A stretch of 64,000 nt of DNA from Ruegeria halocynthiae (GTDB lineage: Bacteria; Pseudomonadota; Alphaproteobacteria; Rhodobacterales; Rhodobacteraceae). Positions 16,694-25,635 of this stretch are shown piece by piece. A model generated the notes under the pieces. That model did not search any database, had not been told where the DNA came from, and saw only the letters and a program-made list of their open reading frames with translations. The stretch lies in assembly GCF_000743705.1 (NCBI RefSeq), contig NZ_JQEZ01000003.1, forward strand, positions 357,593 to 421,592, in the 5' to 3' direction. Position numbers and translations under genes: made by a program. Position 1 is the first letter of the stretch, and the number at the start of each line of letters is the position of its first letter.

Positions 16694-18877
16694 TCAGTTC
16701 CCGGCCGTCACCGATCCGATTGACCAGAACATCGTCTCGCCCGAGGCATCGTCGACGCCGTCATTGTCGGTCATCACAAAGGCCTCGCCCGTGGGCAGGA
16801 TCGCCAGGCCCTCGATCTTGTCCAGAACATAACCGCCGGTCGATGTCAGGTCAGGCAGCAGGTCGCGGACCAGCTGTTTGCTGACCACGGGCAGGTCGCC
16901 GCCCAGCGGGGCCGGGGTCATTTCCGACAGCGGGATGCGATAGACCTTTTTGGTCACGGCACGGTGGTCGTGCTGGTTGTCGCGTTCGATGACATAGACA
17001 TGGTCGCCAAAGGCCACGATTTCCGACAGGCCAACCCAGCCGGTGTCAGGGTCTGCCTTGGGATAGTGCACGGCACCCCATTCCTTGGTCTCAAGGTTAT
17101 AGGACACCAGTTTCACGTGGTTCTTCGGATCGTCCATCCATTCGCGCTGAACCGCCATCCACAAGGTATCGCCGACGCGGGTGATACCCTCGAACCCAAA
17201 GCGTTTCTCAACCGCCATCAGTTCCGGCGGCAGGCCGATCTCACCCTTGCGGTCCTTGATCTTGCCGTCGGCGGACACGTGATAGATCGCGTGCGGAATG
17301 ACCCGGTCGGTGCGGCCTTCGGAGGCGACGTAGAACCCGCCTTTACCGTCCAGCGTGATGCCTTCCAGATCCAGCTTTTGCGCCGGGTTGCCGTCCTGGC
17401 GATGAATGCGGATCACGTCCACGATGCGCGCCGGGGTCTGGCTGGGGTCGATCTTGAAGATCGACGGCTGGAAGCCATAGAAGCTGTCGTTGACCGCATA
17501 GATCATGCCGTCTTCATCCGCCACCAGACCAGAGAGCGCGCCCCAGCCGATCAGCTCATCCGCGCCCTCGGACGTCAGATGCGGATAGGCGGCGGGGGCG
17601 TCTTGATATTCATAGATCATCACATGGGCGCGCGGGCCGCCGTCTTCGATCAGATCCTTTTCATTGGCCGAAACCAGCAGGTTGCGATCAGGGATTGCAA
17701 CATAACCTTCGGGACCAACGCCCGAGGGCAGCAGCTGCTTGAGCACCGGATTGGCCGGATCGGTGGCGTCATAGACACCAACGATTGACGCCCGCTCGGC
17801 CCCGACAAAGATCATCGGTGTGTCGCCGAAGGTGGCGGCGGTCACGCTTTCAGGCTCGACCCCTTTGCTGTCAGAGCGCTTGTCGGGGTAGTGGCCGATC
17901 TGGATGATCGCTTTTTCGAAATCCGTGCCGTTTTCATAAACAACGGTGCCGTCCTTGTGGAAGATCGTCCAACCGCGCGACCCGCCCTGATAGTCGCCTT
18001 CGTTGGCGGTGGCGAAGTGATCATCGTCGATCCATTTGACCGCGTCAGGCTCGCGCAAGCGGCCCATTTGGTTTTCGGTAAAGATCAGCGCGCCGCGCTC
18101 ATCGGTGGCGTCGATGCCGTCCAGATCCACGCTGCCAGCCGGGAAATGACTGATCACCGTGCCATGCTTGTCGACCACGGCGATATGGTTGTTTTCCTGC
18201 AGGGTGATGACGGTTTCACCCAGCGCGTTGATGTCCACGAATTCCGGTTCGGGGTCAGTTGGGGCAACCTCGGCCAGGCCGGTCAGGCCGACCATCTTCA
18301 TGCCCGCGCATTCCAGCGCGCCGTTTTTCAGCGGCACCAGCGCCAGCGAGCCGGCAGGCAGTTGCGGGATGAGGCCGTCATTCAGGTCTTCGTCGCGCTC
18401 ATTCTCGATGGCGACGGCGACAAAGCTGCCGTCGGGGGCCACCGCGACGCTGTCGGGCTGACCGCCCAGATCGCAGGCACCGGTTTCCGCCTTGCCCGCG
18501 ACGTCAACCGAGATCAGCTTGCCCGACGGGGCGGTGTAGCTATCCGATGTATTCACGCCCACAAAGGCCGTCGTGCCGATGATCCCAACGGAGGTCGGTT
18601 CACCGCCAACCTCCATCACGCCCAGCGGGGCCGGGTTGGCGGGGTCGGTGATGTCGATCATGCCAACCGCACCCAGCGGGCTGTCGGTATAGACCAGCGT
18701 CATGCCATCCGCAGTTGCCGCAATGATCTCGGGCGAGGTTTCGCGACTTGTATCCGCCCCTTCGGCCATGTTTTTGACGACGGGGAAGGATGCAATTCGG
18801 TTGAAATTCTTCTCTGCTATGGCCTGACCGGCGGTCAGGGCAAGGGCAGAGGTCAGGCAGGCAAGGCGCAATGACAT
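16694..18877 (-). CDS. Secreted esterase-like/phytase-like protein with N-terminal propeller
   Basis: A 727-residue exported protein. Residues 1-21 are a Sec signal peptide (ALTAGQAIA before EKN). The N-terminal part up to about residue 440 is built of repeats typical of a beta-propeller (VYTDSPLGAVGMIDITDPANPAP; GGQPDSVAVAPDGSFVAVAIEN). The C-terminal part matches the 'esterase-like activity of phytase' domain: KLDLEGITLDGKGGFYVASEG, FGFEGITRVGDTLW and KIEGLAILPTGEAFVMTDNDG. The ATG chosen has GAGAGAGGA upstream; an earlier frame start at 18928 is unlikely. A three-unit Pho box upstream suggests induction by phosphate starvation, fitting a role in releasing phosphate from organic esters. Confidence 0.8.
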   Translation of the reverse strand: MSLRLACLTSALALTAGQAIAEKNFNRIASFPVVKNMAEGADTSRETSPEIIAATADGMTLVYTDSPLGAVGMIDITDPANPAPLGVMEVGGEPTSVGIIGTTAFVGVNTSDSYTAPSGKLISVDVAGKAETGACDLGGQPDSVAVAPDGSFVAVAIENERDEDLNDGLIPQLPAGSLALVPLKNGALECAGMKMVGLTGLAEVAPTDPEPEFVDINALGETVITLQENNHIAVVDKHGTVISHFPAGSVDLDGIDATDERGALIFTENQMGRLREPDAVKWIDDDHFATANEGDYQGGSRGWTIFHKDGTVVYENGTDFEKAIIQIGHYPDKRSDSKGVEPESVTAATFGDTPMIFVGAERASIVGVYDATDPANPVLKQLLPSGVGPEGYVAIPDRNLLVSANEKDLIEDGGPRAHVMIYEYQDAPAAYPHLTSEGADELIGWGALSGLVADEDGMIYAVNDSFYGFQPSIFKIDPSQTPARIVDVIRIHRQDGNPAQKLDLEGITLDGKGGFYVASEGRTDRVIPHAIYHVSADGKIKDRKGEIGLPPELMAVEKRFGFEGITRVGDTLWMAVQREWMDDPKNHVKLVSYNLETKEWGAVHYPKADPDTGWVGLSEIVAFGDHVYVIERDNQHDHRAVTKKVYRIPLSEMTPAPLGGDLPVVSKQLVRDLLPDLTSTGGYVLDKIEGLAILPTGEAFVMTDNDGVDDASGETMFWSIGSVTAGN

Positions 18878-18937
18878 CGGTGGGTATCCTCTCTCACTTT
18901 GGATGCGAGGGGGATGGACGCAATACATTGCGGCGAT

Positions 18938-18966
18938 GTGACGGTTTTGTTTCGGTTGTATGACAA
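18938..18966 (-). promoter_or_regulatory. Pho box (PhoB-binding site) of the phytase-like gene
   Basis: Read on the minus strand, three 7-mers, TTGTCAT, CCGAAAC and CCGTCAC, are each separated by exactly four bases (11-base period), the architecture of PhoB sites (consensus CTGTCAT repeats). Outer units match well, the middle one poorly. The site ends 61 bases before the start codon, the usual place where it would replace a -35 element. Confidence 0.6.
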
Positions 18967-19108
18967 GATCGGGTCGCGGTACGGATCGGCAATTCCGATA
19001 AGTGGCGATTGAAACAGCCCTGCATTTTTCAACCCGTGGCCGTGGTATTGCGCCTTTCTTTTAAGGCCCGAGTTTGTCACAGTTTGCGGGAAACAGGGCC
19101 TGAGGGGG

Positions 19109-19147
19109 ATGTAAATCATTGTTACATTCCCTATCTTGCTAAGTAAT
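19109..19147 (+). promoter_or_regulatory. Candidate promoter with palindromic operator for the nine-gene operon
   Basis: TTGTTA (19119-19124) and AGTAAT (19142-19147) are 17 bases apart, each matching the sigma-70 consensus at four of six positions. Overlapping the -35 is a perfect inverted repeat, ATGTAA / TTACAT with a seven-base spacer (19109-19127). A regulator bound there would block polymerase. The start codon of the first gene is 23 bases past the -10. Confidence 0.4.
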
Positions 19148-19170
19148 TAAAGAAAAAGGGGATAGATGAG

Positions 19171-20250
19171 ATGTCGAACCAGCAATTTGACGCCTTGATT
19201 GAAGAGACGCAGCAAAAAGTGCGTGAAAGCCAGTCGCAGATTGCAGGGCTGACATCGCGAATTGACGCCGCGCGGGCCAAGATCGGCACCGCCGAGGCGG
19301 ATATCGACATCGAAAACGCCACGCTTGAGGATGTGCACGCCCATACCGAGGTGATGAATGCCAATATCGCCGAGCTGATCATGGGGCTGGATGACGTCAC
19401 CAGCGCGTTCTCCAAGGATTTTGACGAGATGCGCTCGAAATCCGGGTGGGAGGCGTTTGTCGGCATCTTCTCGAAAGGCAAATCTGAATCGATGCGGCAG
19501 GAGCGGATGCGCACCGCCAATATCGACGACAAGCTGCAAGACCTGATCGCCAAATCCGACGTGATCGTGCAACTGCTGCAAGGGCAGTTATCGGTGTTGG
19601 AAGAACAGCGGGTCAAAGTTGAGGACAACCTGACCGTCACGCTGGACGACCGCGAGGCGACGGTGGCCGAGTTGGAGGCCCTGCGCGCCGAGATTCAGGG
19701 CATGGACCCCGCGATCATCACGTTGGAGAACAAGATCAGCGTCGAACAGGACGCCGCCGCGCGCACCCAGCTGGAGACCGAATTGGCCGAGTTGAACAAG
19801 CAATACAACGCCAAGGTTCAGGAAGAGCAGGTCAAGCTGGCCAAATCGCAGACGCTGGAGCGCTATATCGAAAAGGGCAAGACCTGGGTCGACTCCCTAC
19901 AGAACCAGGCCGCGACGCAGATGGTGCTGATCAACAAGCTGCAAACAGACACCCAGCAGCGCGTGGTGTTGTATGACGCCCTGACCAAATCGCTGAAAAC
20001 AGCACAGCAGCAGGACGTGGCCCACCGCATCAACGAGATCGGCGTGCAGACCGACCAAGAGGCGCAGACCGCCATGGCCTCCATCGGTACCGCGACCAAC
20101 CAGAAAATGGCCGACATGCTTGAGGCGCACGAAGACCACATGGTCTTTGCCCGCGACGTGCTGGAGAAAAAGGCCAAGGCAGATGAACGCTTTGCGCGGC
20201 GGTTTGCCTCGATTGTCGAGAAGCATGATAAGAATTTGTATGGTGGGTGA
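19171..20250 (+). CDS. Coiled-coil protein of unknown function, first gene of the nine-gene operon
   Basis: A 359-residue soluble protein with no signal peptide, rich in Gln, Glu, Lys and Ala, and predicted almost wholly helical. Heptad-like stretches cover residues about 5-65, 125-250 and 310-350. A less helical SGWEAFVGIFSKGKSES insert lies near 90-106. The middle-to-late part (YIEKGKTWVDSLQNQAATQ, then VLINKLQTDTQQRVVLYDAL) faintly recalls TelA/KlaA toxic-anion-resistance proteins, but I do not consider that assignment secure. AAGGGG precedes the ATG. Its stop overlaps the next start. It could be a scaffold or membrane-associated filament partner for the AAA+ ATPase encoded downstream; that is inference. 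Confidence 0.8.
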   Translation: MSNQQFDALIEETQQKVRESQSQIAGLTSRIDAARAKIGTAEADIDIENATLEDVHAHTEVMNANIAELIMGLDDVTSAFSKDFDEMRSKSGWEAFVGIFSKGKSESMRQERMRTANIDDKLQDLIAKSDVIVQLLQGQLSVLEEQRVKVEDNLTVTLDDREATVAELEALRAEIQGMDPAIITLENKISVEQDAAARTQLETELAELNKQYNAKVQEEQVKLAKSQTLERYIEKGKTWVDSLQNQAATQMVLINKLQTDTQQRVVLYDALTKSLKTAQQQDVAHRINEIGVQTDQEAQTAMASIGTATNQKMADMLEAHEDHMVFARDVLEKKAKADERFARRFASIVEKHDKNLYGG

Positions 20251-20639
20251 TGTATAACCCTAGAATGAGAGCTTGCCTGGCGTTCGGACTATTTTTCTTT
20301 GCGCTGACGGCACTAATTTTTTCGGTACCAACTTATTTTTCGGAGTCGGTGAAAGTAGAATACAACAACGGTTTCACTGGGGAGTCTGGAGAATACACAG
20401 CTCCAGGTTCGCAACTTGTTGCGATGCTTGTCGCTTTTCCTGTTGTTTTTGGCCTATTTGGAGCGTTTTTTGGTTGGCAAGCGCGTAAGCAGCGCCAGTT
20501 AACCCTTTTGGCCGCTTCCAACCCAGTAGCACCGATATACTTGAAGAAAAAAATCAAAACGCGGTTCTTAGACCGAACTCTTTACCGATTGAACCTAGAC
20601 GGAACCGATATGCAGGTCGCTGGGATCAAAAATGACTGA
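20250..20639 (+). CDS. Small two-helix membrane protein, unknown
   Basis: A 129-residue protein with two hydrophobic helices (about residues 8-28 and 55-77) flanking an acidic, glycine-rich extracytoplasmic loop, then a basic cytoplasmic tail with KKKIKTR. Codon use and AT content are noticeably unlike the neighbouring soluble genes. Its ATG overlaps the upstream stop (TGATG), and its own stop overlaps the next start by eight bases, so it is translationally embedded in the operon. No family recognised. Confidence 0.75.
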   Translation: MYNPRMRACLAFGLFFFALTALIFSVPTYFSESVKVEYNNGFTGESGEYTAPGSQLVAMLVAFPVVFGLFGAFFGWQARKQRQLTLLAASNPVAPIYLKKKIKTRFLDRTLYRLNLDGTDMQVAGIKND

Positions 20640-21750
20640 CCCCACCCAAGACCATGTCGGCCTGACTGATACCTTCGCCTCGCGTCGCTATTTTCGTAAA
20701 TTCGAGGTGATCACCGTCCACCTCCTGCGCGTGGCTGCAACGATGGAGGCGGAGGGCGCGATCTCGAAACAAGAGGTGCGGATCGTGTCGCGTTACCTCT
20801 CGGGGCTGCTCTACACTTTCCGCGCGCTGTCCATGAAATACCTGCTGGTCGGGCGCAATACGGGGCGGTTCTTTGGCAGCCTCGCCATGGACAAGCGCGA
20901 CAGCGGGTTTCCCGTGGCGGCCGAGTTGCTGACAATGGCCAACGACGCGCAGCAGGCGCAGGTGCATCTGGCCAATATGCCGTCCGAGGATGAACTGAAA
21001 ACCGATATGGTCCGTACCATCATCAGCGACCGGGAAATCCCCACCAAGCTGCAATTCGCGCTGTCTCAAAGGCTCTATTACGAGGAATTGCTGAAAGGTC
21101 AGCTGTTCTGGGCCCGCAACGATCCCGAATGTCACTGGATCGGCAACGAAGGCGAACGGCGCAAATTTCTGATCCACTGGGCGGTCTATGACAGCCAGAT
21201 CAACCTGCCGGTCATCTACCTGTTGCAGCTTGAGGACAGCGGCAAAACCGCCCTGCCCAAAGACCAACGCCGCTGGCCCGAGGTTCAGGCGCATCTGATG
21301 GCGCAGGCGCTGGGCGGGTTGAAACTGGTGACCATCGCCAAAGGCTTCGATCAGGATTTCGACGATCTGCACCCGAAACATCTGCGCCGCATCCATGTGG
21401 GGCCGATGTATTCCTCGGCCTATACCGAACAGTCCGGTCCCTTGCGGCAAGTGTTGGAGGACGCGCAGGCGCCCGAAGGCCAAGACTGGGCGCTGGCCTG
21501 GACCACCGAAGAGCTAGAAAGCGAAGAGGTGATCGAAGAACGCGCTGGGTGGTTTTCCACCGTCGAGCGCGAGATTTTCGCGCTGGACCCGTTCGGAGGG
21601 CAGGGGGCCGAAACCGGGGCCACGCGCACCCAGCGATCGATCATCTTGCCGCAGCGCCCGTTTCAGGTACTGGCCGAACGTAACCCGCCGGGTTTTGGCG
21701 ATGTGCGCAAGTTCGTCGTCAGCAAGGCCGGGCAGGTCTTGAGATATTGA
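20632..21750 (+). CDS. Uncharacterised soluble protein of the nine-gene operon
   Basis: A 372-residue protein without signal peptide or membrane segments. The N-terminal half looks helical (YFRKFEVITVHLLRVAATMEAEGA; YLSGLLYTFRALSMKYLLVG). The middle has conserved-looking aromatic patches (GQLFWARNDPECHWIGNEGERRKFLIHWAVYDSQ, here split for description). The last 90 residues are acidic, with an SEEVIEE run before a basic tail. I recognise no domain. It starts inside the preceding gene and is followed 22 bases later by the AAA+ ATPase gene, so it is most likely a physical or functional partner of that ATPase. Confidence 0.75.
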   Translation: MTDPTQDHVGLTDTFASRRYFRKFEVITVHLLRVAATMEAEGAISKQEVRIVSRYLSGLLYTFRALSMKYLLVGRNTGRFFGSLAMDKRDSGFPVAAELLTMANDAQQAQVHLANMPSEDELKTDMVRTIISDREIPTKLQFALSQRLYYEELLKGQLFWARNDPECHWIGNEGERRKFLIHWAVYDSQINLPVIYLLQLEDSGKTALPKDQRRWPEVQAHLMAQALGGLKLVTIAKGFDQDFDDLHPKHLRRIHVGPMYSSAYTEQSGPLRQVLEDAQAPEGQDWALAWTTEELESEEVIEERAGWFSTVEREIFALDPFGGQGAETGATRTQRSIILPQRPFQVLAERNPPGFGDVRKFVVSKAGQVLRY

Positions 21751-21772
21751 AGACAGCAAAGGCGATTTTTCG

Positions 21773-23704
21773 ATGAGTTTGACGTCAGATCAGATGGAAT
21801 TGCGCGAAGACGACATTCGCAAGCATTATTCGGCAGCGACCGCCTTGCTGAACGGGTTTGAACACGCGCCGCGGATAGCCAAAGCGGTTGAGGTGGCGGT
21901 CGAGCGGTCTCCGGGCGTTTCAACTGGACGGCGGTTCCGCTCCACGACGCCGGGGCTGGTGACACGCCGAACCGTGCGCGCAGATGGAGTGCATCTGGTC
22001 GAACGGATCGAGGCCTCGGATGATGGCGATGTGTTGGTCTCGCCGCCTCAGGCGACCACGCAACAGGCCATTCGTCGGGCGATTGCCATCGCGTTGGCTG
22101 TGGCAGAGGCCTATGCGGAACAGACCCCGCTGGCCGACTTGAAGCGGGCGAACCTTGCTGGCGACTTGTCTGCCGCCCGCAAGACAGAATTCTCCGAACT
22201 GCTGACGGCGGAGGCGTTGATTACGTCGCACACGTTTGGCAATGCGCTCGCTTACCTGATGTCTTCGCATCTGGGCGAAACCACGGTCGACATTGGCGAG
22301 ATCGAAGAAGTTCTGACCGACAATGGCCAGCTTGCCCTGCACGGTGCGCTGTGGGAGCTGGATCAGACGCTGGCCAAACATGCGCCCGACGATGCCCACC
22401 TGATCGCCGCCACCAGTGCCTATTCTGAACAGCTGATGGAGAAATCCGCCCTACGTGCCCAGTCCGCAGGCCATCTGGCCCCGTTCCAGAACGCCGCTTG
22501 GCATATCGAAGCCGACGATCTGACCATTCGTGGCTTTGAACCCGCATCCAAGGCTAAATCCACCACCCTGACCATGACGTTCAAGAAACCCAACGAGGTG
22601 GTCGGCAACCACATTGCCAAGTATCAGGCGATGAAGCTGGCCAAGATGGTGATGGCCTATGATTTCGACCGCCGCCAGAACCCGTTCGCGGAACTCGGCG
22701 GGTTCATCTTTACCTTCATGGGCGACGGCAAGCCGGGCACCGGCAAGACGACCCTGATCCAGATGATGGCCGGGCTGATCAACGACTATTGCCAGAACGC
22801 GGGCTATCCGTTCCGCTATCAGAACCTGAGCACCGACAATATCGACAGCTATCAGGGCAAATCCGGCCAGAACGCCAAGGCCTTTATCAACACGATCATC
22901 GACCCCTCGGTCATCGGCTTCGGCACCATCGACGATATCGACCAGCTTGCAGGCAAGCGCGGCGACCGGCAGTCGTCAGCCGGTCAGCTTGAGATCACCG
23001 CCGTGCTGATGGAGAGCTTCGCGGGCGCCAATACCGTCGTGCGCGGCAACTGTACCTTTGGCATGTTCTCGAACTACCCCGAGAATGTGGACGACGCCCT
23101 GCGCCAGCGCGCGGGCGCGCGGTTCCTGGTGGACGGGCCGCAGACGCGTGAGGATTACATCGACATCCTTCACCTGCTGATGGGCCGCAACCACGACATC
23201 CCGCTGGGCGAGCACGAAGCCTATGCTGCGCAGGAGATCAAGAAGGCCGTTGCCGCCAGTTTCGAAAGCCACGCCCGCCCGCATGAGGACGCTTTGCTGC
23301 AGGTCTATGACCGGGTTCAGGGTCAGATCGGTCAGTTGGACACCATCGCCAAGATGGGCACCTACCTCAAGGCGATCCAAGCCGCGGATGAGCGGTTCAC
23401 CGGTCGCGCCATCAAGAACATCACCGACGCGGTCAAGGTCCGCGCGATGGATTTCGAACTGCCCGACGAATGGATGGAAAACCCCGACCTGTTCCTGTTC
23501 CGCGACTACGACACCAAGAAGGCCATGATTGAGGACCTGCGTCAGCCGATCACGGTTGAGATGGTGATGCAAGAGATCAACCGCTACGCCGACAGCGAGT
23601 TCCGCTATGCCGACAAGAGCGACGAGGTCGCCATCGAAAACGCCGTCCGCGAGATGGGCCGGATGGAAGAGGCTAAGCGGCGGTATCTGGAGGGGAAGGG
23701 GTGA
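21773..23704 (+). CDS. AAA+ ATPase of the nine-gene operon
   Basis: A 643-residue cytoplasmic protein: about 300 N-terminal residues of unknown fold, then an AAA+ module. Walker A reads GDGKPGTGKTT (about residues 316-326), Walker B-like GFGTIDDID near 380, sensor-1 FSN in GMFSNYPENVDDALRQRAGARF near 430, and the RQR arginines in that block are arginine-finger candidates. The last 200 residues are mainly helical and acidic-basic mixed. The family is not one I can name; it is neither a clear MoxR nor a FtsH/Clp protein. The preceding gene ends 22 bases upstream and the next gene overlaps its stop. It probably remodels a membrane-associated complex made by its neighbours. Confidence 0.82.
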   Translation: MSLTSDQMELREDDIRKHYSAATALLNGFEHAPRIAKAVEVAVERSPGVSTGRRFRSTTPGLVTRRTVRADGVHLVERIEASDDGDVLVSPPQATTQQAIRRAIAIALAVAEAYAEQTPLADLKRANLAGDLSAARKTEFSELLTAEALITSHTFGNALAYLMSSHLGETTVDIGEIEEVLTDNGQLALHGALWELDQTLAKHAPDDAHLIAATSAYSEQLMEKSALRAQSAGHLAPFQNAAWHIEADDLTIRGFEPASKAKSTTLTMTFKKPNEVVGNHIAKYQAMKLAKMVMAYDFDRRQNPFAELGGFIFTFMGDGKPGTGKTTLIQMMAGLINDYCQNAGYPFRYQNLSTDNIDSYQGKSGQNAKAFINTIIDPSVIGFGTIDDIDQLAGKRGDRQSSAGQLEITAVLMESFAGANTVVRGNCTFGMFSNYPENVDDALRQRAGARFLVDGPQTREDYIDILHLLMGRNHDIPLGEHEAYAAQEIKKAVAASFESHARPHEDALLQVYDRVQGQIGQLDTIAKMGTYLKAIQAADERFTGRAIKNITDAVKVRAMDFELPDEWMENPDLFLFRDYDTKKAMIEDLRQPITVEMVMQEINRYADSEFRYADKSDEVAIENAVREMGRMEEAKRRYLEGKG

Positions 23705-23997
23705 TGCTCGTTTACGCCATTTCCGTTCTGGCATTTGTGCTAGGCCTGATCTTGCCTCTTCGCTGGGGTGTGTTCGGATTTATTGGCGCCGTGGCGGTTC
23801 TGTTTCTGACCCAGTTCGGCGTGAACACAGGCAACGGGTTTGAGGGCACCACTTGGGAGGAATCCTTGATCCTGTTCGAAGGCAGCGTGGTGTCTTACAT
23901 CGGGTTCAACCTGCAGATTTCAGCGCGCGCGTTTGCATTGCCGCTGTTGGTTTTGGCGGTTGTGGTCGTTGGGCGGTTCAATAGAGCAGTGTTATGA
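23704..23997 (+). CDS. Small multi-helix membrane protein, unknown
   Basis: A 97-residue, strongly hydrophobic protein with three probable membrane helices (about residues 2-18, 20-37 and 76-92) and an amphipathic segment holding GNGFEGTTWEES. The ATG overlaps the ATPase stop (TGATG) and the gene ends in an ATGA overlap with the next. No family recognised. Confidence 0.72.
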   Translation: MLVYAISVLAFVLGLILPLRWGVFGFIGAVAVLFLTQFGVNTGNGFEGTTWEESLILFEGSVVSYIGFNLQISARAFALPLLVLAVVVVGRFNRAVL

Positions 23998-24230
23998 GTA
24001 AATTGATTTTTCTCACTCCCATTGTTATTTTTGCAGTCGTTTTGGCTGTATTCATGACAGTCACCATGTGCGGTTGGGAGGGATTGCTGCCCAAGAACTT
24101 TAGTATCATTGGCACATGTGCTGCGACGGACTCACCAAGCGAAGTATTTTTCAGCTTCCTGATGCTTGGAGGTATTCTCGGTGCCACCGGAATGTCGCTG
24201 GTTCTTTTTTGGCGGCGGGTGTCGAGATGA
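23994..24230 (+). CDS. Very small membrane protein, unknown
   Basis: A 78-residue protein with two membrane helices (about residues 5-25 and 50-72) and a short loop with two cysteines (TMCGWEG and GTCAAT) that could pair in the periplasm. The base composition is clearly more AT-rich than neighbouring genes. It overlaps the upstream gene by four bases, which supports its reality despite the small size. No family recognised. Confidence 0.65.
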   Translation: MSKLIFLTPIVIFAVVLAVFMTVTMCGWEGLLPKNFSIIGTCAATDSPSEVFFSFLMLGGILGATGMSLVLFWRRVSR

Positions 24231-24297
24231 TGCACGTCGCATTGATGCAAACACTGTGCGCTGACCATCACAACCGTTGTGCGCAAAGGCAAATGTC

Positions 24298-25635
24298 ATG
24301 ATCCGCCTCATCGAAAAAGGCCTGATGTTCGGCAATCTCGTCCACATCTCCAGCCCGGCTCTGGTCGAGCGGTATAACCGCGCGCTGCAGCATCTGGCGG
24401 GCAAGACCACGGCGCTGACGGATTTTCATGTCGATATCTCGGGCTATTCGCCCGAGGTGGGGATTGAGCTGGAGGACGAGCTCTACCTCAACCCCAACGG
24501 GGTCAACCGACAGTTCATCCTGCTGACGACCGAACAGAAACGCGCGCCTTTGCTGAACGTCAAATTCTCGACCTCGCGCGATATCCTGCGCGAATTCATC
24601 GAGATGAACGAGGCGCAGCTGTTTGCCCTGACCGCCACCGATGCCGTGGCCGGAGAGCTGGTGAACTCGGTCATCAAACTCTCCACGCCACGCGATCTGC
24701 TGAACCTGCGCAAGATCGAGATCGAGGCCGACACCGCAGGCGGCACCCTGCGCAAGGCGCAGCAACTGGCGGGCATGGTCGAGCGGTTCAAGACCGAAGA
24801 GGACGCCTGGTTCGACGATGTGCTGATTGCGAAGATGATCGAAACGGCCAAAGAAACCGGCGACGTCACACGCAACCCCGTCCGCCTGCGCCATACCGCG
24901 TTTGAGCAACGCAATTTCTGGACGGCGCATTTCGGCGGGCTCTATCTGTTCCCCGATCTCGATCACCCGGCAGCGATCTGCATGGGTGAAAAGCCTGACG
25001 AAATGCCGATCAAATACGTCTTCGACCCGTCGCAACGGAACAAGATCGCCAAGTTTCTTGGGCTGAACGATCTGGTCGAAACGATTATCGAAGCGCGCGG
25101 CGTGAATTCCGCCGCGATCCTGCAACAAAAGATGGATTTTCTGACCGTCGACGCTGCCGCTGGCGCGGGCGTTGACCTGACGGGGCTGGATCGCAACGAC
25201 ATGCGGCGTCTGGCGCGCAATCATGCGGATCGCCTGCCCAAGGCGTATCACGGCCTTGCCCAATTGCTGCGCTGGGCGAAAGATGGCGGTCCGTGGCCGC
25301 GCATCACGTCGGATCACCCGGCCTATTTCTATACGTTGCGCGCGACCGATACGCCCAATCGTGATCTGGTGAACATGCTACTGGCCGAGCTTGCACCCCT
25401 GGACCCGCGCCAGATGTTCATCTGCCACAAAGAACTGTTCTACAGCACCTATTCCACATGGCCCGAGGCCAAGAAAGCCTATGTTGCCGATTTCCTCGTG
25501 CGCGAGTATCAGGTGGACAAGGCGGGCGCCCGCACCGCTTTGTTCGGACACGAACCGGACATGAGCGGAACCGACAGGGTCAGCGATGACATCATCGCCC
25601 GCGTCGGCCCCTGGGGCGCGGTAGGGAGAAGTTGA
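24298..25635 (+). CDS. DUF6638-like soluble protein of the nine-gene operon
   Basis: A 445-residue cytoplasmic protein. The N-terminus, MIRLIEKGLMFGNLVHISSPALVERYNRAL, and the following GKTTALTDFHVDISGYSPEVG and YLNPNGVNRQFILL blocks match proteins I know from Rhodobacteraceae as DUF6638. No catalytic role is known. The GKTT string is not part of a P-loop (no upstream G-x4 turn). The frame opens at a TTG at 24277, but the ATG at 24298 has AAGG upstream and starts the conserved region. The gap of 67 bases to the preceding gene is the largest in the operon; the next gene begins immediately after the stop. Confidence 0.75.
   Translation: MIRLIEKGLMFGNLVHISSPALVERYNRALQHLAGKTTALTDFHVDISGYSPEVGIELEDELYLNPNGVNRQFILLTTEQKRAPLLNVKFSTSRDILREFIEMNEAQLFALTATDAVAGELVNSVIKLSTPRDLLNLRKIEIEADTAGGTLRKAQQLAGMVERFKTEEDAWFDDVLIAKMIETAKETGDVTRNPVRLRHTAFEQRNFWTAHFGGLYLFPDLDHPAAICMGEKPDEMPIKYVFDPSQRNKIAKFLGLNDLVETIIEARGVNSAAILQQKMDFLTVDAAAGAGVDLTGLDRNDMRRLARNHADRLPKAYHGLAQLLRWAKDGGPWPRITSDHPAYFYTLRATDTPNRDLVNMLLAELAPLDPRQMFICHKELFYSTYSTWPEAKKAYVADFLVREYQVDKAGARTALFGHEPDMSGTDRVSDDIIARVGPWGAVGRS

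Noticed and set aside
17891-18874. 327-codon plus-strand frame opposite the phytase-like gene
   Set aside because: Antisense to a secreted protein with a clear signal peptide and repeats; no start signal and no recognisable family.
19171-20250. Assigning the coiled-coil protein to TelA/KlaA tellurite resistance
   Set aside because: Only a short stretch shows faint similarity; coiled coils attract false similarity, so I left the call as unknown.
24298-24440. GKTT in the DUF6638-like protein as an ATP-binding P-loop
   Set aside because: The preceding residues do not form a GxxxxGK turn and no Walker B follows.
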